Source of the DNA: Desulfopila sp. IMCC35008
GTDB lineage: Bacteria; Desulfobacterota; Desulfobulbia; Desulfobulbales; Desulfocapsaceae
Assembly: GCF_010646885.2 (NCBI RefSeq)
Contig: NZ_CP050700.1
Span: 4,180,501 to 4,244,500 of the forward strand
Direction: 5' to 3'
DNA: 64,000 nt
Shown: piece by piece, positions 16,638 to 25,261 of the stretch
How the letters are laid out: each line of letters opens with the position of its first letter
Numbering within the stretch: the stretch's first letter is position 1
Position numbers and translations under genes: made by a program
The notes under the pieces: model-generated
The model's input: only the letters and a program-made list of their open reading frames with translations
Databases searched by the model: none
What the model was told of the DNA's origin: nothing

Positions 16638-17629
16638 AAGAACTACGACTCTTCAGACAACCAACGCCACCCGATAAAAAGATGCTCAATGTAGCCGTCG
16701 GACCTCACGTCCGAATAGGTAACGGACTGGCAGAGATCTATCAGCGCTGGGTATTCGCCCTGGCACCCGCCATGGCGGCAAGCTTTTTCTTCTTTGGCCC
16801 CGCCGCACTCCGCATCTTCGGGCTCTGTGTATGCTTTTCAGTCGTCATCGACTTTATTGCAGAAAAACTTGCCCCCTCACGCGACATCACCTCCAACTGG
16901 AGCAGCGTGAGCCTGGCCCTGATGCTGGCCTTTATGCTGCCACTCAACACTCCATGGTGGCTGATCCTGGTCGGCTGCTTTTTCATGATTATCGTCGGCA
17001 AGAAATTCTTCGGTGGTGTTGGAGCGTACCCGGCTCAGCCAGCGGTTCTCGCCCTTGCTGTCATGCAGCTCTCATGGCCAAACCGCATGGATTACACCGG
17101 CGCCATGAAAGACATGGACTGGCAGGTGACCATGATCGAACCCCTGAAGTTGCTGAAATCGATTGGCTCATCGGCAGAATCACAATACCACTGGCTTGAT
17201 ATGCTGCTTGGCCAACAGGTTGCAGGCATAGCTAACGGCATGGTCATCTTTATCCTGATTGGCGGCCTTCTGCTCCTCGCCATGCGTGAGATCCAATGGC
17301 AGGCTCCTGCCGGTTTTCTCGCAGGACTGGTGGTGACTGCGGGTATTTTTCATCTCGTCTATCCTGATACATTTGCCTCTCCCGTCTTTTACCTGCTTAG
17401 TGGCGGCACTGTCTTCATGGGGCTCTTCCTCCTCACGGACCACACCACATCACCGGTGAACAAATTACCTCTGTTTTTCTACGGAATACTGGCGGGAGTA
17501 CTACTGATCCTCATCAGGGGCTACTCAAAACATGTTGACGGCATCGTCTTTGCCGTTCTTTTAGCCAATCTCTGTGCACCGCTTATGGATATGATTAAAC
17601 CGAAGATTAAGGGGGCTGAAGATGTCTGA
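16634..17629 (+). CDS. rnfD: Rnf complex membrane subunit RnfD, flavinylation Thr replaced by Glu
   Basis: Polytopic inner-membrane subunit of 331 residues, overlapping rnfC by 4 bases. Family features are SNWSSVSLALMLAFMLPLNT, KKFFGGVGAYPAQPAVLALA and the late GGTVFMGLFLLTDHTTSP. RnfD normally carries covalent FMN on the Thr of an (S/T)GATPL motif. At the aligned place this protein has VTMIEPLKLLK (Glu169, codon 17138-17140), so the acceptor residue is absent. RnfG in the same operon keeps a usable site. The rest of the protein is full-length, so this is substitution rather than decay. Confidence 0.9.
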   Translation: MKELRLFRQPTPPDKKMLNVAVGPHVRIGNGLAEIYQRWVFALAPAMAASFFFFGPAALRIFGLCVCFSVVIDFIAEKLAPSRDITSNWSSVSLALMLAFMLPLNTPWWLILVGCFFMIIVGKKFFGGVGAYPAQPAVLALAVMQLSWPNRMDYTGAMKDMDWQVTMIEPLKLLKSIGSSAESQYHWLDMLLGQQVAGIANGMVIFILIGGLLLLAMREIQWQAPAGFLAGLVVTAGIFHLVYPDTFASPVFYLLSGGTVFMGLFLLTDHTTSPVNKLPLFFYGILAGVLLILIRGYSKHVDGIVFAVLLANLCAPLMDMIKPKIKGAEDV

Positions 17630-18209
17630 AATCACACGCATGGTCGTTGTGCTCTGCCTGATCGCAGGGGTGTGCTCCGCAGCACTCACCTCAGCCAATG
17701 TCCTTCTCGCCCCATACGTAGATAAGCAAACGGATCTCTACGTGCGCGGCCCGGCCCTTGAACGTCTTTTTGGACAACCCGCAGAGAAAGTGCTCGGTAA
17801 TAAAATAGTTGTCCCGTCAGAAAAAGGAGACGTACCTGTTTTCTTCAGCAGGGAAGGGAAAGATGTATCAATACTTGCTGTAGAAGCTATCGGCAAGGGA
17901 GGATTCGGGGGCGATCTCAAAATCATAGTTGGCATAGACCTCATCAATCAACGACAAGCCGGGATGGAAGTAGTCAGCCACAGTGAGACACCCGGCCTGG
18001 GAGCGCGAATCGAAGAACCCGGTTTTCGTCGTCAATGGCAGGGTCTGCCACTCGACAAACATTTAGCAGTTACCGCTGATGGCGGCATAATTGACTCGAT
18101 CAGCGGCGCCTCCACCACCTCACGTGCCGCTGTTAACGGCACCAACGATGTGCTGGACTTTTTTGGCGAAAACAAGGATGAGATCCTTAAAATGATCGCA
18201 GAGCTTTAG
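17622..18209 (+). CDS. rnfG: Rnf complex subunit RnfG (periplasmic FMN protein)
   Basis: A 195-residue subunit with one N-terminal membrane helix (residues 7-31) and a periplasmic FMN-binding domain. The flavinylation motif near residues 159-166 is DSISGASTTS, with Ser in the position usually held by Thr, which ApbE-type transferases can also modify. SETPGLGARI is the usual RnfG core. It overlaps rnfD by 8 bases. In cytochrome-linked Rnf complexes this is the flavin that would exchange electrons with the multiheme cytochrome. No apbE is found in the window. Confidence 0.93.
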   Translation: MSEITRMVVVLCLIAGVCSAALTSANVLLAPYVDKQTDLYVRGPALERLFGQPAEKVLGNKIVVPSEKGDVPVFFSREGKDVSILAVEAIGKGGFGGDLKIIVGIDLINQRQAGMEVVSHSETPGLGARIEEPGFRRQWQGLPLDKHLAVTADGGIIDSISGASTTSRAAVNGTNDVLDFFGENKDEILKMIAEL

Positions 18210-18223
18210 AAGGAACAACCAGC

Positions 18224-18841
18224 ATGGCAAACAAATATCTAGACACACTTACTGCCGGACTGTGGAAACGCATACCGCCGTTCCGCCTCGTTCTCGGCTT
18301 ATGCCCATCTCTCGCGGTAACAATGTCGGCAGAGAATGGGCTTGGCATGGGGCTGGCCACGGCATTTGTCGTAACCTTATCCAACGGGGCGATTTCGGCC
18401 CTGCGAAATGTTATTCCGAGCAAGGTACGCATTGCCTCGTATATCGTCATTATTGCAACCCTCGTATCTATAGTCGAGATTTTGATGAAAGCATTCTTTT
18501 TCCCACTTTCGCAGCAACTCGGCATTTATATACCACTTATTGTAGTGAACTGTATCGTACTTGGACGGGCGGAAGGTTTCGCGGCGAAGAATCCACCATT
18601 TCTTTCCATGATCGACGGCTTCAGCGTCGGCACCGGTTACGCCATCTCCCTGACCCTCATCGGTTCCCTCCGGGAAATATTCGGAGCCGGGACCTGGTTT
18701 GGCCTGCCAGTCTTCGGTGAGTCTTTTGAGCCAATGGCCTTTCTCGTTTCAGCACCGGGAGCATTTGTCACTATCGGCACCCTGCTGGCACTACAGAACC
18801 TCTTCTCCCGTTGGCGCGGTGAGAAGTTCATTCAGGGATAG
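18224..18841 (+). CDS. rnfE: Rnf complex membrane subunit RnfE
   Basis: A 205-residue integral membrane subunit with about six helices. The two half-motifs carrying the membrane iron-sulfur ligands are LGLCPSLAVT and VVNCIVLGRAEGFA, as in RnfE/NqrD. The start follows AGAAGGAACAACCAGC. It pairs with RnfA as an inverted-topology dimer that carries electrons through the membrane. Confidence 0.95.
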   Translation: MANKYLDTLTAGLWKRIPPFRLVLGLCPSLAVTMSAENGLGMGLATAFVVTLSNGAISALRNVIPSKVRIASYIVIIATLVSIVEILMKAFFFPLSQQLGIYIPLIVVNCIVLGRAEGFAAKNPPFLSMIDGFSVGTGYAISLTLIGSLREIFGAGTWFGLPVFGESFEPMAFLVSAPGAFVTIGTLLALQNLFSRWRGEKFIQG

Positions 18842-18852
18842 AGGAATAACTC

Positions 18853-19425
18853 ATGGATCTTTTCTTCCTGGCAATATCTGCCACCTTTGTCAACAATATC
18901 CTGCTGGCCCAGTATCTTGGCAACTGTCCGTTCCTTGGCGTTTCCAAAAAACTTGAGACCGCACTGGGTATGGCCATGGCTGTCGTTTTTGTTACTGTCA
19001 TGGCAGCCATCTTCACATGGTCGGTATTTACATTTGTTTTGAAACCATACGGCCTGGAATTTCTGCAGACACTCAGCTTCATCCTGATCATTGCCTCCCT
19101 GGTTCAGTTAGTGGAGATCATCCTGAAAAAGCAGAGTCGTACTCTCTACAATGCGCTTGGAGTCTACCTGCCACTCATCACCACAAACTGTGCGGTTATG
19201 GGTGTTGCCCTTCTGGTCGCCAAAAAAGAGTATGGATTTGTTGAAATGCTCGTCTTCTCCTTCACTAGTGCCGTTGGTTATGGTCTTGCCCTGATCCTTT
19301 TTGCCGGCATTCGTGAACGATTGATGATCTCGGCAGTACCGAAGTCAATGCAGGGAACTTCCATTGCGCTGATAACCGCTGGTATTATGGCATTAGCATT
19401 TATCGGCTTCCAGGGGATGGCCTAG
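18853..19425 (+). CDS. rnfA: Rnf complex membrane subunit RnfA
   Basis: A 190-residue integral membrane subunit. NNILLAQYLGNCPFLGVSKK and PLITTNCAVMGVALL give the two conserved cysteines of the RnfA/NqrE family, which share an iron-sulfur cluster with RnfE. It starts 11 bases after rnfE, preceded by AGAGGAATAACTC. Nothing unusual is seen in it, which contrasts with the altered C, D and B subunits of the same operon. Confidence 0.95.
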   Translation: MDLFFLAISATFVNNILLAQYLGNCPFLGVSKKLETALGMAMAVVFVTVMAAIFTWSVFTFVLKPYGLEFLQTLSFILIIASLVQLVEIILKKQSRTLYNALGVYLPLITTNCAVMGVALLVAKKEYGFVEMLVFSFTSAVGYGLALILFAGIRERLMISAVPKSMQGTSIALITAGIMALAFIGFQGMA

Positions 19426-19465
19426 TTTTCAAAAGAGAACTAGTTAAGAAACAAGGAGACGTATC

Positions 19466-21598
19466 GTGACCGCACCAATAATCCTGCTAGTAGGAATCGC
19501 CTTTGTGGCAGCTGTAATTCTTGGGATCGCAGCAAGAGTATTTTATGTTGAGGAAGACCCCCGGATCGAAGCTGTTGCAGCCCTTCTACCCGGTGCTAAC
19601 TGCGGTGGCTGCGGAATGGCAGGCTGCTCTGCTTCCGCAGAAGCAATGGTTAACGGCAATTTAGAGGTCAATGCCTGTGTGGTTGGCGGCACCGAAACTG
19701 CTGAAGCTATTGGCGCCTATCTTGGCTATGATGTGGCTGGTGCAGAGCCAGCACTGGCCTGTACTACCTGCGAAGGTGGTTACCGCGCAGCACGTAAATA
19801 TGACTACTCCGGCCTTCAGGATTGTCGCGCCGCCTTACAGCTCTATCACGGTTTTATCCGTTGCGAAAACGGCTGCCTGGGCCTTGGTTCCTGCATGAGG
19901 GCATGTAAATTCTCAGCTATTACCATGAATCCGGATACCGGCCTTCCGGTCTTCGATCCGGATCGCTGCGTGGGCTGCGGCAGTTGTGTCACCACCTGTC
20001 CGAAGGGAATCATTAACCTTGTTGGCGAGAAAACAAAAATCCTTCACTGGAACCAGTATACCCAGTGCCTTTCGCCCTGCCGGCAGCGCTGTCCTGCCCA
20101 GATTAACATTCCCAAGTATCTGGCTCATGCTCGTCGCGGCGAATATGGCGCGGCACTCATGACAGTCAAGGATAACAATCCGCTTCCCGTAGCGACCGGG
20201 CGTGTCTGTCCTGAACTCTGCGCCACGGAGTGTCGTCGCCAGACACAGGATGACCCGCTGGCAATCAATGCCATAAAGAGGTTCGTTGCTGATTGGGAGC
20301 GCAATAGCGGACAAAGAATCAAAATTCCTGTTGCCGCCGATACGGGTTACAAAATCGCAGTGGTTGGCGGTGGTCCCTCGGGACTTACCGCTGCTTATTA
20401 CCTCCGTCGATTAGGGCATCAGGTTGATATCTTCGAGCAGATGGATAAACTTGGTGGAATGCCTCTTTACGGCATCCCAGAATACCGTCTCTCAGAAGAA
20501 CAGTATCTTTGGGATATTGAAGGAGTACTTGGACTTGGCGTGACAGCGCATACCGGTGTCGCACTTGGAAAAGATTTCACAATCCGTTCTCTCAAGGCCA
20601 TGGGATTTGATGCAATATACCTCGCTCTTGGCCTCTGGACAGGTCGCCTGCTTCCTTTTGAAGGAAAGGAACTTGATGGCATATGCAGCGGAATAGACTA
20701 TCTCAGGCGTTTCCATACCGATGAGGACCTCATTAAGGGTGACAATATTATCGTTATCGGCGCCGGCAACGTGGCAATGGACTGTGCCCGTTCCGCCCTT
20801 CGTGACGGCGCTGCCAATGTTAATTTACTGTTCAGGTTCTCTCGCGATCTGATGGAAGCCAATGCCCATGAAATTGTCGATGCCGAGAATGAAGGTGTCA
20901 ACATGCATTGCCTTGTCTCGCCGATGCGCTTTGTCGGAGAAAACGGCAAGCTGACAGGTATCCAGGTTCAGGATGTCACCTTAAAACACAATCCAGGCGG
21001 CTTGCCTGATTGTATCCCTGTCGAAGACTCGGAGCGCGTTATCCCCTGCGATGTCGTTATCCAGGCAGTTGGCCAGGGATGTGATCTGGACGCAATTGTT
21101 GAAGCTGATGGCCTCGACAGAACTCGCTACAGCACGGTCGATGCGAACGAAGACACCCTCGAAACCAATATCCCCGGTGTTTTCGCTGGTGGCGATTGCT
21201 TTACCGGCCCACGCCTGCTTGTCGATGCGATTGCGGGTGGTAGATTCGCAGCACGATCCATTCACTACCACGTAACCGAAGGGAAGATCCCACCCATTGA
21301 GGACAGACAACGTGAGATGATGGCGCCGGCGCTGGTTGATTCACTGGTTAACGTTAAACCGATTCCCACCAAGGCTGTGAAACCAGTTATAACGGTTGAA
21401 GAACGCATGGGTACCTTCATTGAGGTCGAGGGGACTATTAGTGAAAAGCAGTGCAAGAATGAGGCGAGTCGCTGCCTCAATTGCGGAATTTACTGCTACG
21501 ACCAGAATGATCTTCCTTCAGATGAACTCAGGGTCGCCAAATCCTGCCCCAACGAGCCACATATTGTAGAAAAGCAAAAGGATACTGCTGCTGCATAG
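19466..21598 (+). CDS. rnfB: RnfB fused to a GltD-like NAD(P)H:FAD oxidoreductase module
   Basis: A 710-residue fusion starting at GTG (19466, after AAGGAGACGTATC). Residues 1-27 are the membrane anchor. Residues 46-71 carry the NCGGCGMAGC cluster motif typical of RnfB. Residues 133-180 hold two ferredoxin motifs (CENGCLGLGSCMRACKF, CVGCGSCVTTCPKG). From about residue 200 it becomes a glutamate-synthase small-subunit/NfnB-like module: CLSPCRQRCPAQINIPKYL, the FAD motif VVGGGPSGLTAAYYL, a second dinucleotide motif VIGAGNVAMDCARSA and the FAGGDCFTGPRLLVDAI flavin end. The tail has CKNEASRCLNCGIYC. Plain RnfB is about 200-300 residues. The fusion places a cytosolic NAD(P)H site on RnfB. Confidence 0.92.
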   Translation: MTAPIILLVGIAFVAAVILGIAARVFYVEEDPRIEAVAALLPGANCGGCGMAGCSASAEAMVNGNLEVNACVVGGTETAEAIGAYLGYDVAGAEPALACTTCEGGYRAARKYDYSGLQDCRAALQLYHGFIRCENGCLGLGSCMRACKFSAITMNPDTGLPVFDPDRCVGCGSCVTTCPKGIINLVGEKTKILHWNQYTQCLSPCRQRCPAQINIPKYLAHARRGEYGAALMTVKDNNPLPVATGRVCPELCATECRRQTQDDPLAINAIKRFVADWERNSGQRIKIPVAADTGYKIAVVGGGPSGLTAAYYLRRLGHQVDIFEQMDKLGGMPLYGIPEYRLSEEQYLWDIEGVLGLGVTAHTGVALGKDFTIRSLKAMGFDAIYLALGLWTGRLLPFEGKELDGICSGIDYLRRFHTDEDLIKGDNIIVIGAGNVAMDCARSALRDGAANVNLLFRFSRDLMEANAHEIVDAENEGVNMHCLVSPMRFVGENGKLTGIQVQDVTLKHNPGGLPDCIPVEDSERVIPCDVVIQAVGQGCDLDAIVEADGLDRTRYSTVDANEDTLETNIPGVFAGGDCFTGPRLLVDAIAGGRFAARSIHYHVTEGKIPPIEDRQREMMAPALVDSLVNVKPIPTKAVKPVITVEERMGTFIEVEGTISEKQCKNEASRCLNCGIYCYDQNDLPSDELRVAKSCPNEPHIVEKQKDTAAA

Positions 21599-21626
21599 TC
21601 TCTCATATCATTACATACACAGCTTC

Positions 21627-21664
21627 AAGGCCGAAAGCATAACGTGCTTTTGGCCTTTTCTTTT
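21627..21664 (+). terminator. Intrinsic terminator of the rnf operon
   Basis: AAGGCCGAAAGCA (21627-21639) pairs with TGCTTTTGGCCTT (21645-21657), with one G-T wobble and a 5-base loop, and runs into TTTCTTTTA. It lies 29 bases after the rnfB stop. Confidence 0.8.
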
Positions 21665-22262
21665 ACGGTTGCCCTCGCAGGCAGAATGCCCACACGACCT
21701 CTTCCTCTTTATCTGCATCATTGCAACACCATGACTGATCAGCACCTTCAGAGACTGTCATCTTACTTTGAAATTGTCACAGCCGATGACAATGCATATC
21801 ACTGCTGGCGGCAAACACATCAATAGTCTTACAGCTCCTCCCTCTATCAGCTCATAAAATGAAAATCTGCTTTTAGACGGGAACGTATAATCAGGCCAGA
21901 GCATTTCCGACCCCAACTTACAGCATCTATGGATATCGATATCGTTTACTTAAATATCGCGCACCATATGGCCTGTTAAAAGATTTGTTCATTCATCTTT
22001 AAGATAGCGGGATCAATCGATCTCAAAGGGTAAATCCCAACAGAGCACAGGCCTGCACCCCTACCAGGTTCCCTCTTCAATGACGCCAATGACGTACTGA
22101 ACTATACAGCTCAATAACACAATTTACTCACAGACATCAATACGCCTGCCTTAATCAGGGTGAGCTTTAAAATTTCTTCTTTGAATACCACAATACAGCA
22201 GGTACCTGCCTGGCCTTGGAAAGATTCAGGCTTGCCTGGAAATAGCAAACCACTAAAAAAAG
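21665..22262. other. Intergenic region, no gene supported
   Basis: Nearly 600 bases between the rnf terminator and the tRNA-Leu terminator. Short frames here have no ribosome binding sites or recognisable protein character. I see no clear promoter, repeat or RNA gene. Confidence 0.4.
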
Positions 22263-22296
22263 AAACGCCTGTAATCAATTAAGATTACAGGCGTTT
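22250..22296 (-). terminator. Terminator downstream of tRNA-Leu (minus strand)
   Basis: AAACGCCTGTAATC (22263-22276) and GATTACAGGCGTTT (22283-22296) form a perfect 14-bp stem with a 6-base loop. On the minus strand the stem is followed by CTTTTTTTAG, a strong U-tract, so it ends transcription of secG and tRNA-Leu. Confidence 0.88.
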
Positions 22297-22304
22297 TATA
22301 AGAA

Positions 22305-22390
22305 TGGTGCCGAAGACGAGAGTCGAACTCGTACGGGCGTGGCCCACTACCCCCTCAAGATAGCGTGTCTACCAATTCCACCACTTCGGC
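22305..22390 (-). tRNA. tRNA-Leu (anticodon GAG)
   Basis: Read on the minus strand the acceptor stem GCCGAAG (22384-22390) pairs with CTTCGGC (22309-22315), followed by discriminator A and encoded CCA (22305-22307). The anticodon loop TTGAGGG is closed by CTATC/GGTAG, giving GAG (Leu, CUC/CUU codons). The long variable arm of leucine tRNAs and the GTTCGACTC T-loop are present. It lies directly downstream of secG and is probably co-transcribed with it. Confidence 0.95.
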
Positions 22391-22409
22391 ACTCATAAGA
22401 GAGTTTCTA

Positions 22410-22793
22410 TTACTGTTGCTGCGCCCCTTCTGTTGCAGGTGTTGCAGTCGGTGCTGCTTCTTCGGCCACAGGTTGCATCGCATCTTCCTGAGCCATAGGT
22501 ACGGCAGCTTCTTCTTGAGCAGCAGGCTGCTCTATTACCACATTTTTCATGACAGAGCTCGAACTTTTTTGCGTTGAAAGATACGCAAGTGAGACAGAGG
22601 TCAGCATGAAGATAATGGCAGCTGCAGTCGTAATCTTATTAAGCAGCGGCAGAGGTCCTTCCGTACCGAAAAGCGACTGACTGGATCCACCGAAAGTTGC
22701 GCCGATGTCCGCACCCTTGCCATGCTGCAGCAAGACAATACCGACAAGAAAGAGGCACACAACAACGTGGGCTATGGTAAGTAAAGTATCCAT
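22410..22793 (-). CDS. secG: Preprotein translocase subunit SecG
   Basis: A 127-residue inner-membrane protein with two helices. The first part is HVVVCLFLVGIVLLQHGKGADIGATFGGSSQSLFG, the standard SecG pattern, though split here at the second helix LLNKITTAAAIIFMLTSVSLAYLS. The C-terminal 45 residues are an Ala/Pro/Glu/Gln-rich tail, longer than in E. coli but common in this group. It follows tpiA by 10 bases in the glycolytic operon, a frequent tpiA-secG arrangement. Confidence 0.93.
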   Translation of the reverse strand: MDTLLTIAHVVVCLFLVGIVLLQHGKGADIGATFGGSSQSLFGTEGPLPLLNKITTAAAIIFMLTSVSLAYLSTQKSSSSVMKNVVIEQPAAQEEAAVPMAQEDAMQPVAEEAAPTATPATEGAQQQ

Positions 22794-22803
22794 TCAGATA
22801 TAT

Positions 22804-23568
22804 CTATCCGGCTTGTTCAAAGTTAATAATTCTGCCAAAGGAGTCGGCGTCCAGCGCGGCTCCACCAACCAGGGCTCCGTCTATATCAGGCTGGGCCATA
22901 AGTTCATCAACGTTGGTTGGCTTGACCGAGCCACCATACAATATTCTTGTTTGCTCAGCAATGTTTTTTTCGTAGATATTTGCGATTAATTGCCGGATAA
23001 ATGCATGGGCCTCCTGCGCCTGCTCTTTTGAAGCGGTCTTACCTGTGCCTATTGCCCAGACAGGCTCATAGGCCAGCACCACATTTCCCATCTGTCCGGC
23101 CTCAACACCTGCCAAAGCCTCCCTCACCTGTGTCTCAAGCACCTCAAATGTTTTTCCTGCTTCGCGCTCTTCCAGCGTCTCGCCAATACACAGCACACCC
23201 AGGAGATCAAAATTTAGGGCTCCCTGCAAACGACGGTTGATGAGCTGATCACTTTCCCCAAATATCTGTCTTCTTTCAGAGTGGCCTATTATTGCGGCAC
23301 TTCCTCCAGCATCCTTGATCATTACCGGTGATATCTCGCCGGTAAATGCGCCCTTTTCCTCCCAACACACATTTTGGGAACAAACGATGATATCGTCTTC
23401 TCTTATAGCCGCCGCCACATCGCTCAAAGCTGTATATGCCGGAGCCAGGAGCACCTCACGGTCGTCATATTTTTTGCACTGTTGAGCAACATCTTCAGCT
23501 AATTTACATGCCTCAGATATCGTCATATGCATCTTCCAGTTGCCGGCCATCATCGCTTTTCTTTTCAT
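22804..23568 (-). CDS. tpiA: Triosephosphate isomerase
   Basis: Cytosolic TIM barrel, 254 residues from the ATG at 23568, which follows GAAGGAGATACG; the TTG at 23583 was rejected because it lies upstream of that site. AGNWKMHMT has the substrate-binding Asn and Lys, IIGHSERR the electrophilic His, and AYEPVWAIGTGKTA the catalytic Glu, with YGGSVKPTN closing the phosphate site. It interconverts dihydroxyacetone phosphate and glyceraldehyde 3-phosphate. It is downstream of pgk in gap-rimI-pgk-tpiA-secG. Confidence 0.97.
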   Translation of the reverse strand: MKRKAMMAGNWKMHMTISEACKLAEDVAQQCKKYDDREVLLAPAYTALSDVAAAIREDDIIVCSQNVCWEEKGAFTGEISPVMIKDAGGSAAIIGHSERRQIFGESDQLINRRLQGALNFDLLGVLCIGETLEEREAGKTFEVLETQVREALAGVEAGQMGNVVLAYEPVWAIGTGKTASKEQAQEAHAFIRQLIANIYEKNIAEQTRILYGGSVKPTNVDELMAQPDIDGALVGGAALDADSFGRIINFEQAG

Positions 23569-23607
23569 CGTATCTCCTTCCAAAACTGAACTGAATCAGT
23601 CACTCTG

Positions 23608-24783
23608 TTAATTCAAGACATCCACGCCCGGCAGGGTCTTCCCTTCCATCAGATGCAGAAAGGCCCCGCCACCAGTGGACATGTAGCTGATGAAACGGGA
23701 CTCTCCTGATTTTTTCACAGCGGCATTGGAATCTCCGCCACCCGTTATCGTCAAAGCCTGGGACGCTGCGACAACCCGGCACATTGCCATGGTGCCACCT
23801 GCAAAGGGATCCATCTCAAAGGCCCCCATGGGACCATTCCAGACAATTGTCATAGCATCGGCAAGTGCTTCAGCAAACAGGATAGAGGTTGCCGGACCAA
23901 TATCAAGGGCCATCCAATTCTCGGGAATATCCCTGAAAGTAACATTTTTAGTAACCGCATCGGCACTAAATGAATCGGCAACGACGAAATCTACGGGCAG
24001 ATACAACTTGACCCCCTTCCTCTCAGCTGCTTCGATAAATTTGCTCGCCACATCCAGAAGATCGTTTTCTACTTTTGACGATCCCACATCCACGCCCATA
24101 CTTTTCAAGAAAGTATTGGCCATGGCTCCACCAATGACCATCCGATCAACTTTATCGAGCATATTTTCCAACGCACCGATCTTGGAAGATACTTTCGCGC
24201 CACCAACCAGGGCTACCAGGGGGCGGACCGGATTATCCATTGATTTATGAAAATATTCCATCTCAGTCTGCAGTAAAAATCCCATGCCCTTTTCCGCGAC
24301 CCTTTCAGCCACACCCACAACTGACGCATGCGCCCTATGTGAAACGGCAAAGGCATCATTGATATAGACATCGGCCAATTTTGCCAGATTTTCTGAAAAC
24401 ACAGGGTCGTTTACAGTTTCGGCCTTGTTGAATCGCAGGTTTTCAAGCAGCACAACATCACCGGACTGCATAGCCGCCACCATCACTTCAACCTGCTCAC
24501 CAACACAATCAGGTGCCAGAGTCACCTTTCTATCCATCAGGTTTGACAGGTACTTTGCTACTGGCCCGAGGCTAAACTTTTCAACCCGTTCTCCTTTTGG
24601 TCGACCCATATGCGAACAAATTATCAGCTTGCCACCTTTATCGACCACATGCTGCAGGGTTGGCAAGGCCGTCCTGATGCGAATATCATCGGTGATATTT
24701 CTGTCATCATCCATGGGTACATTAAAATCTACCCGGACGAGCACCCTCTTATCCGCAACATCAAGATCGAGGATTGATTTCAT
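23608..24783 (-). CDS. pgk: Phosphoglycerate kinase
   Basis: A 391-residue monomeric glycolytic kinase of normal length. The N-terminal RVDFNVPMD and SHMGRPKG segments bind 3-phosphoglycerate; VALVGGAKVSSKIGAL and the C-terminal GGGDSNAAVKKSG loop bind nucleotide. The start is separated by one base from the rimI stop. It acts between the unusual GAPDH encoded upstream and tpiA downstream. Confidence 0.97.
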   Translation of the reverse strand: MKSILDLDVADKRVLVRVDFNVPMDDDRNITDDIRIRTALPTLQHVVDKGGKLIICSHMGRPKGERVEKFSLGPVAKYLSNLMDRKVTLAPDCVGEQVEVMVAAMQSGDVVLLENLRFNKAETVNDPVFSENLAKLADVYINDAFAVSHRAHASVVGVAERVAEKGMGFLLQTEMEYFHKSMDNPVRPLVALVGGAKVSSKIGALENMLDKVDRMVIGGAMANTFLKSMGVDVGSSKVENDLLDVASKFIEAAERKGVKLYLPVDFVVADSFSADAVTKNVTFRDIPENWMALDIGPATSILFAEALADAMTIVWNGPMGAFEMDPFAGGTMAMCRVVAASQALTITGGGDSNAAVKKSGESRFISYMSTGGGAFLHLMEGKTLPGVDVLN

Positions 24784-24784
24784 T

Positions 24785-25255
24785 CTATTCTCCTTGTTCA
24801 GGGCCCATGCCCTTCTCTATGATTCTCTTGAAAAGTAGACCGTCGTCATCGGGATGCTTATAATAACCATTTCTTCGACCGATTTCCTGGAAACCAAGTC
24901 TGGTATAAAAATGAATTGCCGGAATGTTTTGCGAGCGAACTTCCAGAAAAAGATCCTTCACACCTCTCGCATGAAGGCTTGCTACAAGATGGTTAAACAG
25001 GAGGGTACCAATACCCAGACGTTTAGAGTCATTTCGCACTGCAATTTTTAACAATTCAGCCTCACCACCGACGAGCCTGGCCGTACACCATCCAAGGTGC
25101 GCACCAGATTCTGATACGGCACAATAAGACACACTCCTGTCATAATCAAGTTCCGCAGACACCTGCTCTTTCGACCAGGATGATACCGACTGTTGTTCTA
25201 TAAAAGCAATAGCCTGGATATCATCTCTCGTAAACCTGCGGACAACAACACGCAT
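24785..25255 (-). CDS. rimI: Ribosomal protein S18-alanine N-acetyltransferase family (RimI-like GNAT)
   Basis: A 156-residue GNAT acetyltransferase. The acetyl-CoA loop is RNDSKRLGIGTLLFNHLVAS, and the LEVRSQNIPAIHFYTRLGF and RRNGYYKHPDDDGLLFKR segments are typical of RimI. It would acetylate the N-terminal alanine of ribosomal protein S18. Its place between gap and pgk, with 6 and 1 intergenic bases, is unusual for rimI, which is often near tsaB. A related GNAT with another target cannot be excluded. Confidence 0.85.
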   Translation of the reverse strand: MRVVVRRFTRDDIQAIAFIEQQSVSSWSKEQVSAELDYDRSVSYCAVSESGAHLGWCTARLVGGEAELLKIAVRNDSKRLGIGTLLFNHLVASLHARGVKDLFLEVRSQNIPAIHFYTRLGFQEIGRRNGYYKHPDDDGLLFKRIIEKGMGPEQGE

Positions 25256-25261
25256 GAACGC

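Noticed and set aside
21644..21826. 60-codon frame after the rnf terminator
   Set aside because: It begins inside the terminator hairpin and has no supporting signals.
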